This document shows positions 1 to 6,056 of a stretch of 14,881 nt of DNA, piece after piece. How positions within the stretch are numbered: position 1 is the stretch's first letter; each line of letters begins with the position of its first letter. Below the pieces are notes generated by a model. The model did no database searches and was not told where the DNA came from. It saw only the letters and a program-made list of their open reading frames with translations. A program made the position numbers and the translations under genes. The stretch covers positions 1 through 14,881 of the forward strand of contig LDAQ01000141.1 in the NCBI GenBank assembly GCA_001028025.1. Reading direction: 5' to 3'. This DNA comes from Faecalicatena fissicatena (GTDB taxonomy: Bacteria; Bacillota; Clostridia; Lachnospirales; Lachnospiraceae).

Positions 1-59
1 GCATTTACTTTGAAAATTTACTAAAATGCAACACGTCTGCTTATTTTATAGAGGAAAGA

Positions 60-88
60 TTGCCTGGAAGAACGGTAAATGATATAAT
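60..88 (+). promoter_or_regulatory. Sigma-A type promoter for the pyruvyl transferase gene
   Basis: TTGCCT at 60-65 is a 4 of 6 match to the -35 consensus and TATAAT at 83-88 is a perfect -10, with a 17-base spacer. Transcription should begin near base 95, giving a leader of about 55 bases before the start codon at 150. It probably drives both the pyruvyl transferase and the following glycosyltransferase gene. Confidence 0.7.
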
Positions 89-97
89 TATAAACTA

Positions 98-112
98 GTA
101 AGCTGAGCTTAC
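98..112 (+). promoter_or_regulatory. Small hairpin at the 5' end of the leader
   Basis: GTAAGC (98-103) and GCTTAC (107-112) form a perfect 6-base inverted repeat with a TGA loop. It starts 10 bases after the -10 element, so it would lie at the extreme 5' end of the transcript. It could be a 5' stabilising stem in the mRNA or an operator next to the promoter; the sequence does not decide between them. Confidence 0.4.
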
Positions 113-149
113 GAAATATGATACGACTTGAAAATGGGGACTGAAATTT

Positions 150-1247
150 ATGAAAAAAGTATTTATCCATGCTTATGCGGCAGGAAATCTGGGAGATGAT
201 CTTCTTATCAGGATCTTGTGTGAGCGTTATCCAAAAGTACAATTTAGAATCTGCGCAGACAGTTCCTACAAGGAGCGGTTTAGAGACATCTGCAATCTGT
301 CAGTGTATTCACCTGAAGACAGGTATGTGCGCAGATCAGACCGCCTTGCCGGCTGGATCAGGCATACGGACCGCGGATTCTGGAAATGGATGCTGAAAAC
401 CTCCTGTGCGACTGTCCATATCGGGGGATCAGTATTTGTACAGCATCAGGATGATTTTACAGATGCATTCCGTCTGGATGAAGAACTTAGTGCCAGAAGC
501 AGAAGAATATATGTGATTGGTGCAAATTTCGGCCCTTATGAGGATGAACAGTATCTGAAAAGTTACAGAGAACTGTTTAAACGATACCAGGGCATTTGCT
601 TTAGAGACAAGTATTCTGCAGGTTTGTTTTCAGATCTTCCTCAGGTTAGATGTGCGCCTGATGTAGTGTTTAATTATCAGACAGATATTCAGAGAGCCCA
701 AAAGCGGCAGGTTCTTTTTTCTGTTATTGACATGAAGAACCGGCAGGGAAAGTGGGGAATCAGCCGGCACGATGGGGAGTATAAAGCATTTATTGCAGAA
801 CTTGCAGATGCGTACCTGAAAAAAGGGTATGACATTAAGTTTATATCATTCTGCAGATTTCAGGGAGATGAGGAAGCCATACGGGATATCAGGAAGCTGA
901 TGAAAGATCCTGACAGCGGCCGGATTTCTGTATGCTGCTATGATCGGGATCTCCGGGAATGTATGGAAAGTTTTACAGAGTCTGAAATTGTGATAGGGAC
1001 CAGATTTCACAGTGTTATACTGGGATGGATCATGGGTAAAAGGGTTCTTCCGATTGTTTATGATCTGAAGACGAAGCATACACTGGATGATAATGAGTGT
1101 CCTTTTTATCTGGAACTGAACAACCTGCAGTGGGATATAAAGGAGCTGATGCAGAAGATAGACAGGATTACGCCTCTGGATACGGAGAATCTGATCAGAG
1201 AGGCAGACGGACAGTTCAGGGAGCTGGACAGCATTTTAAGGGGATGA
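150..1247 (+). CDS. Polysaccharide pyruvyl transferase family protein
   Basis: Predicted cytoplasmic enzyme of the polysaccharide pyruvyl transferase family (PF04230 type), which transfers pyruvate from phosphoenolpyruvate as a ketal onto sugars of exopolysaccharides or cell-wall polymers. The 365-residue length fits. Near the N-terminus GNLGDD (residues 12-17) is the glycine-rich opening of the fold, HIGGS (90-94) the second conserved loop, and GTRFHSVILG (283-292, with R285 and H287) the C-terminal motif characteristic of the family. There is no signal peptide or membrane segment. A weak GGGGA ribosome site lies 9 bases before ATG 150. The next gene is a glycosyltransferase, so the pair likely modifies one glycan. 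Because four SLH proteins follow, a CsaB-like role in pyruvylating the SLH-binding wall polysaccharide is attractive but inferred. A pyruvylated capsule or exopolysaccharide is the alternative. Family confident, substrate unknown. Confidence 0.85.
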   Translation: MKKVFIHAYAAGNLGDDLLIRILCERYPKVQFRICADSSYKERFRDICNLSVYSPEDRYVRRSDRLAGWIRHTDRGFWKWMLKTSCATVHIGGSVFVQHQDDFTDAFRLDEELSARSRRIYVIGANFGPYEDEQYLKSYRELFKRYQGICFRDKYSAGLFSDLPQVRCAPDVVFNYQTDIQRAQKRQVLFSVIDMKNRQGKWGISRHDGEYKAFIAELADAYLKKGYDIKFISFCRFQGDEEAIRDIRKLMKDPDSGRISVCCYDRDLRECMESFTESEIVIGTRFHSVILGWIMGKRVLPIVYDLKTKHTLDDNECPFYLELNNLQWDIKELMQKIDRITPLDTENLIREADGQFRELDSILRG

Positions 1248-1288
1248 AACAGGAAGTAAGTATACGGATGTTATATGGAGAGAATAGG

Positions 1289-2476
1289 ATGGGAAATGAG
1301 TTGGTGAGCGTACTTATGGTGAACTATAACCATGAGGATACTATCGGGGAAACTATTGAGAGTGTTTTGGGACAGGGCTATCAGAATCTGCAGTTTATTA
1401 TCGTGGATGACGGATCCACTGACGGCTCCTGTGAGGTGATTCAGAGCTTTAAGGATGAGCGGATCGAACTGTACAGGCTGGAGAAGAACCGGCATATCTG
1501 TTATGCTACAAATTATGGCTTCAAAAAAGTAAAGGGAGAATTTCTGGCAAGGGTTGACAGCGACGATATTTGGTATCCGGACAAGCTGGAACGGCAGATG
1601 GATTTTCTGAGTGCCAGTCCCGACAGAGATATTTGTTTTTCATGGATAGATCTAATCGATGAAACAGGACGCAATATAAACGAGGAGTGCAGGGATCTGC
1701 TGGGGTTGTTTGAAACAAGGTTTACAGGGCAGAGTGACTGTCTCCACACATTTTACTTCCTGGGCAACTGCCTTTCACATCCTTCAGTGCTGATGAGGAC
1801 AGAGGTAATGAAGAAGACGGGGGATTTTGACCTCGGTTATATGCAGTCCCATGATTTTGATTACTGGGTCCGGATTGCTAAAAAGTATCCGCTTTATGTG
1901 ATGCCCGAAAGGCTCCTTGCCATGCGCAGGTTTTTGGGAGAAGGTAAGGAAAACACAAATAACAGTAACCATTCGGACATAAGTAATACACGGTTCTTTA
2001 ATGAATATATGGACATCCGTGCTCATTTTTTTGAGGGTATGGACGATCCGCTGTTTTGCGAAACATTCCGCGGTGATTTTGTGTGTGGAGATTCGGAGAC
2101 GGAACTGGAACTGGAGTGTGAAAAGGCATTTCTTCTCTGTCGTCCCATACATTCCGAACAGACTGTTCCGGCAGCAGGTATAAGACGTTTCCATGAGTTA
2201 TTCCGGAATCCGGACGCAGTGCAGTTATTGGAAGAAAAGTATCGCTTTTCAGTGAAGGACTTTTATCAGATGACGGGCACCCATCTGTACTGTGACAAAA
2301 TACGGGATGAAAGACTGAATCAGAAAACCGAGGAATGCCGCCAGCTTCATGCAGAAACAGAAAGGCTGCAAGCTGAGATCAGACGGCAGAAGAAAGCGAT
2401 CAGGGAGTATACGGAATCAACCAGTTGGAAGGTGACGGCACCTCTGCGTGCAGCAGGGAAAATATTGCATAAATAA
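1289..2476 (+). CDS. Family 2 glycosyltransferase with C-terminal coiled coil
   Basis: Predicted GT-A fold, inverting family 2 glycosyltransferase that adds a sugar from a nucleotide-sugar donor to a cell-surface glycan. From the chosen start (395 residues) the protein opens with ELVSVLMVNYN, the usual first beta strand; VDDGSTD (39-45) is the nucleotide-binding loop and DSDD (90-93) holds the metal-binding DxD. After about residue 250 the sequence is not recognisable. A Glu/Gln/Arg-rich stretch near 345-375 looks like a coiled coil, and the end carries STSWKVTAPLR, a short motif seen at the C-termini of many O-antigen and rhamnan-type glycosyltransferases. Start choice: ATG 1289 has GGAGAG 7 bases upstream and places the GT2 core right at the N-terminus. 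In-frame ATGs at 1244 (overlapping the upstream stop as ATGA) and 1268 are alternatives that add 15 or 7 residues. Probably cotranscribed with the pyruvyl transferase. Confidence 0.87.
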   Translation: MGNELVSVLMVNYNHEDTIGETIESVLGQGYQNLQFIIVDDGSTDGSCEVIQSFKDERIELYRLEKNRHICYATNYGFKKVKGEFLARVDSDDIWYPDKLERQMDFLSASPDRDICFSWIDLIDETGRNINEECRDLLGLFETRFTGQSDCLHTFYFLGNCLSHPSVLMRTEVMKKTGDFDLGYMQSHDFDYWVRIAKKYPLYVMPERLLAMRRFLGEGKENTNNSNHSDISNTRFFNEYMDIRAHFFEGMDDPLFCETFRGDFVCGDSETELELECEKAFLLCRPIHSEQTVPAAGIRRFHELFRNPDAVQLLEEKYRFSVKDFYQMTGTHLYCDKIRDERLNQKTEECRQLHAETERLQAEIRRQKKAIREYTESTSWKVTAPLRAAGKILHK

Positions 2477-2572
2477 TATAATAATTATCAGTATGATAGG
2501 AAGGAAAACTGGGCTGGTTCAGGTGCATAAAACAGATCAGAGAACAATAGCCGGTCAACTGAAATGAGAAAC

Positions 2573-2602
2573 AAGAGCAGGAAGCTCTTAATATAGAAGA
2601 GC
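2573..2602 (+). promoter_or_regulatory. Mutually exclusive short hairpins
   Basis: AAGAGC (2573-2578), GCTCTT (2584-2589) and a second AAGAGC (2597-2602) lie in a row. The middle element can pair perfectly with either neighbour, over loops of 5 or 7 bases. This is the geometry of a switch, but the stems are only 6 bases, no T-run follows, and the arrangement could be chance. Confidence 0.25.
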
Positions 2603-2650
2603 GTGTACCAGTTTAGAATGCAGTACATTCGCGGTCAACCGGAAATTGTT

Positions 2651-2678
2651 TTGACAGAGTTGCAATAAGTACGTTAAT
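2651..2678 (+). promoter_or_regulatory. Possible upstream promoter of the SLH cluster
   Basis: TTGACA at 2651-2656 is a perfect -35 element. With a 16-base spacer, GTTAAT at 2673-2678 is a 4 of 6 match to the -10 consensus. The leader would be about 160 bases. It is weaker than the 2737-2765 candidate in its -10 but stronger in its -35. Confidence 0.4.
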
Positions 2679-2736
2679 ACAGAAAATATTCTGAAAATAA
2701 GGAAAATTATGGGTAATCTATGTATGCATTTCGGTC

Positions 2737-2765
2737 TTGCGCATGCGCCGGAGATACGTTATACT
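2737..2765 (+). promoter_or_regulatory. Likely promoter of the four-gene SLH cluster
   Basis: TTGCGC (2737-2742) and TATACT (2760-2765, 5 of 6 match) are separated by 17 bases. Transcription would begin near 2772, giving a leader of about 70 bases before the first SLH gene. The perfect palindrome GCGCATGCGC (2739-2748) overlaps the -35 element and spacer and could be a repressor site. Confidence 0.55.
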
Positions 2766-2841
2766 GATGGCATGGACCGTATGGGGGAAGGTCCTGATCT
2801 GCAGCTAAAGTGTAACAAAAGACAGAGAGGAGTATACGTTA

Positions 2842-4836
2842 ATGAGAAAGCAGAGGAAGACGCTGCTGTGTATTTTGAGCCTGTGCATCTGCCTTTTGGC
2901 AGGTATGCTGGTCTCATTTGATGCACATGCAGAAGAGTACGATGGCAAACCTGTAACAGGCATGGATGAAGAGGGAAACATCTATGAGATTGAGCCTGAG
3001 GTGGGACTGGTTGAGGAGGATATCTCAACATTTGCCGACAGTAATGAAAAGATTGTAAATTTCAATACGAAGGGCAATGCAACTACAAACTACAATGAAA
3101 TTGGAACCGGAGATGCCGGCTATACGAACGGCGCCTATGGAGCAGATGCGGCATACTTGGGTGAGTCGGGCGGGAAGGTAAAGTTTATGCTTTCCGGCGT
3201 GATCGGACAAGTAGACAAAGGCAGCGTGCAGGTGATTAATAAATCATCAGCAAAGTCTGTAAGTTACTATACTGTTTCACGAGGATGGCTCGTACATAAT
3301 GTAACTACGAATTTAAACGAAAATAAGTATGCAAGTAGCATCCGGTGTGGACGGGCTCCTTCTTATCTTTTGGAGGGCGGCCAATATTACAGCTATGATG
3401 GAAACTATTTTTATACATTCGATAAATATTCGGCAATGCTAAATGACTACAAAAATAATAGCAGAGGAAGTTCTATTAATCCGAGTAGCCCATATTATAA
3501 TTATTTCCAGTATCTGCCCATGAGAAGTGCTAGTGCTTATTCTTCGGCATCTATGGATTCTCTGATTGCAAGTAACACTAGAGACGACTCTAAGATGCGC
3601 GGAATTGGATCTTCATTAGTAGGCAATCAGAATACATATGGAGTTAATGGCCTGATAACGGCGGGGATCGCAGCAAATGAAAGTGCTTGGGGAACTAGCA
3701 ATTATGCGCTTACTAGGAATAATCTATTTGGTTTGAATGCTGGGGATGCTAATCCAGATAACGCATCTTATTACACAAGTATAGACAGTTGTATTAAAAT
3801 ATTTACAGAGACTTGGATGTCAAAAGGGTACTTAAACCCTCAGGATGGACGATATTTTGGAGGTTTTTTAGGGAATAAGGCAAGCGGTATTGGTGTTAAG
3901 TACGCTTCCGACCCATACTGGGGCGAAAAAGCCGCAGCAGCTGCATGGACCCTGGACGAAGCCGGCGGCAATCAGGATCAGAATGTATATACAATAGCAA
4001 TCAAAGATACATTAGCCAGCAGCCACCAGAACGTGGCAGTAAGAGCTGACAGCAATGCAGGCTCCACGGTTTTGTATTCAACGGGCACACAGTCTAACAC
4101 GGCACTGTTGATTTTGGATAATACATCTCAGAATGGTTTCTATAAAGTGATCAGTGATGGTGTTCTGAACAGTTCCAGAACGGGGCTTAACACCGCTTCT
4201 GGTAAATATGATTTCAGCAGTATGTATGGTTATGTTGCTGCTGACAGTATCGTTATTGTAAATAAGGGGACAAATCTGGCAGGTGTTGACAGATTTACGG
4301 ATATGGATGAAAGCGCATGGTTTTACGAGTATGTGAAGTTCGTGTACGACCGCGGTATCATGACCGGAATGGATACATTCAAATTCGGACCGGGAGAAGA
4401 TCTAAGTCGCGCGCAGTTCGCGACAATTCTCTACCGTATGGCCGGCTCCCCATCTGTATCATACAGCAATGTATTCCCGGATGTGCAGGACGGATATTTC
4501 TTCACCTCCCCGGTGTTATGGGCTTACAGCAATCAGGTCATAACCGGGTATGAGAATGGAACATTCGGCCCCGGAGATCTGATAACAAGAGAGCAGATGG
4601 CAGTGCTGATGTACCGGTACGCAGAATATTGCGGACTGAATACCCAGGACAGCAGCAATCTGAATAGTTTTCCGGATGCCGGCAAAGTCAGCGGATTCTC
4701 AAAGGAAGCGATGAGCTGGGCCGTGGGTGCGGGACTGATCCAGGGCGATCAGGGAGCGCTGAATCCACAGGGAAATGCCAGCCGTGCACATTGCGCAACT
4801 ATTATTACGCGGTTCATGCAAAAGTATGGACTGTAG
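2842..4836 (+). CDS. Secreted SLH-anchored glucosaminidase (peptidoglycan hydrolase)
   Basis: Predicted endo-beta-N-acetylglucosaminidase that cuts the glycan strand of peptidoglycan at the cell surface. A Sec signal peptide ends near A30 (AHA-EE). Residues about 46-150 form the N-terminal domain common in Clostridia glucosaminidases (NFNTKGNATTNY, GYTNGAYGADAAYLG). The catalytic domain (about 235-372) carries ANESAWGTSNYALTRNNLFG, with E280 as the expected general acid. Residues about 378-475 look like an SH3-type binding domain (VAVRADSNAGS). Three SLH repeats follow, from about 484, 544 and 609 to the end, with LSRAQ, ITREQ and ASRAH motifs. AGAGGAG 9 bases before ATG 2842 supports the start. 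It is the first gene of the SLH cluster; the next starts 25 bases downstream. Two 60-base rows inside the gene (3421-3540) are only 28% and 40% GC against 50% in a row from the SLH part, suggesting mosaic origin. Autolysis or wall turnover is the likely role. Confidence 0.88.
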   Translation: MRKQRKTLLCILSLCICLLAGMLVSFDAHAEEYDGKPVTGMDEEGNIYEIEPEVGLVEEDISTFADSNEKIVNFNTKGNATTNYNEIGTGDAGYTNGAYGADAAYLGESGGKVKFMLSGVIGQVDKGSVQVINKSSAKSVSYYTVSRGWLVHNVTTNLNENKYASSIRCGRAPSYLLEGGQYYSYDGNYFYTFDKYSAMLNDYKNNSRGSSINPSSPYYNYFQYLPMRSASAYSSASMDSLIASNTRDDSKMRGIGSSLVGNQNTYGVNGLITAGIAANESAWGTSNYALTRNNLFGLNAGDANPDNASYYTSIDSCIKIFTETWMSKGYLNPQDGRYFGGFLGNKASGIGVKYASDPYWGEKAAAAAWTLDEAGGNQDQNVYTIAIKDTLASSHQNVAVRADSNAGSTVLYSTGTQSNTALLILDNTSQNGFYKVISDGVLNSSRTGLNTASGKYDFSSMYGYVAADSIVIVNKGTNLAGVDRFTDMDESAWFYEYVKFVYDRGIMTGMDTFKFGPGEDLSRAQFATILYRMAGSPSVSYSNVFPDVQDGYFFTSPVLWAYSNQVITGYENGTFGPGDLITREQMAVLMYRYAEYCGLNTQDSSNLNSFPDAGKVSGFSKEAMSWAVGAGLIQGDQGALNPQGNASRAHCATIITRFMQKYGL

Positions 4837-4861
4837 GACAGAAGGAACAAGGAGGAAAAGT

Positions 4862-5938
4862 ATGAAAGTAACCATGAAAAAAACGATGAAAAATGCGCTG
4901 CTGGCTTTTGCCCTGGTGCTGTTTGGAACCCTGATACTGGGATTCAATTCAAAGGCAGCCGGAAGAGTGGGCATGTCAATCACAACGGAAGGCGAAGTGG
5001 CTGCGGACAAGCAGGTTACATTCGATTTAAAGGTAGAAAATGGTACTTCAGATACTATCTATGATGCGGAATCTCTTGGGCTGGGTATCTTTTCCCTTAA
5101 CCCAAAGGATAACGTGGACAATTTTCAGTGGACTGCAAACAATGCAATCATCATTAATCCAAACGATGCAACAGTTGCTGCAAATGTTGAAAAATTAGCA
5201 CCTAAGGGTGAACTGAATCTGAAGTTCTCCGGAACCCTTCCAGCTACATGGAATAAGGAAAGCTGCATGGCAGTTATGGCAATCAGCCTCAAAGAGGATG
5301 GCAGCTATGAGTTGATTGAGATGGCATTATATGGTGATTTGCCATATACGGACGTAACACGTCAGGACTGGTTTGTAAATTATGCAACAATGCTGTATAA
5401 AATGGATATTATGACCGGTATGAATGAGACGACCTTCGGAGGAGGCGAAAAGGTGAGCCGCGCCCAGTTTGCTACTATACTCTGGAGAATGGACGATATG
5501 CCGGAAGCTGCCTATGATGCCAAGAGATTTCCCGATGTCCCGGATGAAAAATTCTTTACAAAACCCGTGATGTGGGCGAGTTCAGAAGAGGCTGGCATTA
5601 TCACAGGATATGCAGACGGCAGATTCGGAACAGGCGATGAGATTACCAGGGAACAAATAGCAGCTATGATGTACAGATATGCCAAATATGCAAAACTTGA
5701 TGTGTCAGCTGCGGGTGATTTAAGTGCATTCCCAGATGGCAAAGATGTGAGCGGATTTGCTCTTGACGCTATGAAGTGGGCGGTAGGAAGCGGCCTGATC
5801 AGCGGAAATGGCGATGGAACTCTGAATCCTCAGGGAACTGCTGGAAGAGCGGAGTGCTCTGCAATCATCAGCAGATTTATGATGGGCGCAATTGAAACAT
5901 TTGACAGCCAGGCAGAGGCTTTCGCATTAGAGCAGTAG
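4862..5938 (+). CDS. Secreted small SLH protein with unknown beta-rich domain
   Basis: A 358-residue exported protein. A basic N-terminus and long hydrophobic stretch form a signal peptide with likely cleavage after A33 (KAA-GR). Residues about 35-160 form a single domain of alternating hydrophobic and polar strands (SITTEGEVAADKQVTFDLKV and following), suggestive of an Ig-like or cohesin-like beta sandwich; I recognise no family and see no catalytic motif. Three SLH repeats start near 162, 222 and 290 with VSRAQ, ITREQ and AGRAE motifs, followed by an 18-residue tail. AAGGAGG at 4849-4855, 6 bases before ATG 4862, fixes the start; an in-frame upstream extension to 4775 lies inside the previous gene and has no signal-like sequence. 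With only 25 bases between the genes it is surely cotranscribed with the glucosaminidase. A structural, adhesive or ligand-binding surface protein is possible. Confidence 0.85.
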   Translation: MKVTMKKTMKNALLAFALVLFGTLILGFNSKAAGRVGMSITTEGEVAADKQVTFDLKVENGTSDTIYDAESLGLGIFSLNPKDNVDNFQWTANNAIIINPNDATVAANVEKLAPKGELNLKFSGTLPATWNKESCMAVMAISLKEDGSYELIEMALYGDLPYTDVTRQDWFVNYATMLYKMDIMTGMNETTFGGGEKVSRAQFATILWRMDDMPEAAYDAKRFPDVPDEKFFTKPVMWASSEEAGIITGYADGRFGTGDEITREQIAAMMYRYAKYAKLDVSAAGDLSAFPDGKDVSGFALDAMKWAVGSGLISGNGDGTLNPQGTAGRAECSAIISRFMMGAIETFDSQAEAFALEQ

Positions 5939-5986
5939 AAAGACATTTCTGAAGAATAAAAACTTTAGACAGACAGGATTTAAGAG

Positions 5987-6023
5987 GAGGCGGCGATACG
6001 CTGGAAGGCGTCATTGCTGCCTC
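5987..6023 (+). promoter_or_regulatory. Intergenic hairpin between second and third SLH genes
   Basis: GAGGCGGC (5987-5994) pairs with GCTGCCTC (6016-6023) over 8 bases with one G-U pair, and the stem continues inward through GAT with ATT and ACGC (5998-6001) with GCGT (6008-6011), with one bulged base. ATTTTAAT follows, a weak T-run. It may be a leaky terminator or an mRNA-processing or stabilising stem that sets the ratio of upstream to downstream products. It also buries a GAGGAGG sequence that would otherwise look like a ribosome site. Confidence 0.5.
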
Positions 6024-6056
6024 ATTTTAATAGGGTATTCATAAGGGGAGGCTTAA

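Larger units (their letters stand above)
2477..2841. other. 365-base intergenic region between glycan genes and SLH gene cluster
   Basis: No convincing gene lies here. A 70-codon frame beginning at 2709 runs into the SLH gene in another frame and has no good ribosome site. The region contains two candidate promoters (2651-2678 and 2737-2765), competing short hairpins (2573-2602), and two direct copies of CGGTCAAC (2552-2559 and 2632-2639) 80 bases apart. No hairpin followed by a T-run was found, so the end of the upstream transcript is not marked by a standard intrinsic terminator. Confidence 0.7.

Noticed and set aside
1..29. Inverted repeat GCATTT / AAATGC at the window start as a terminator
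   Set aside because: The stem is 6 AT-rich pairs without a T-run, and the upstream gene is outside the window.
1784..2194. 136-codon minus-strand frame inside the glycosyltransferase gene
   Set aside because: Shadow of the real gene; no start signal and no recognisable family.
2811..2840. TGTAAC upstream of the first SLH gene as an ECF promoter
   Set aside because: The CGTT that could serve as -10 is 20 bases away and touches the start codon; spacing and position are wrong.
2709..2921. 70-codon frame before the first SLH gene
   Set aside because: It overlaps the SLH gene in another frame, lacks a ribosome site, and its sequence resembles no protein.
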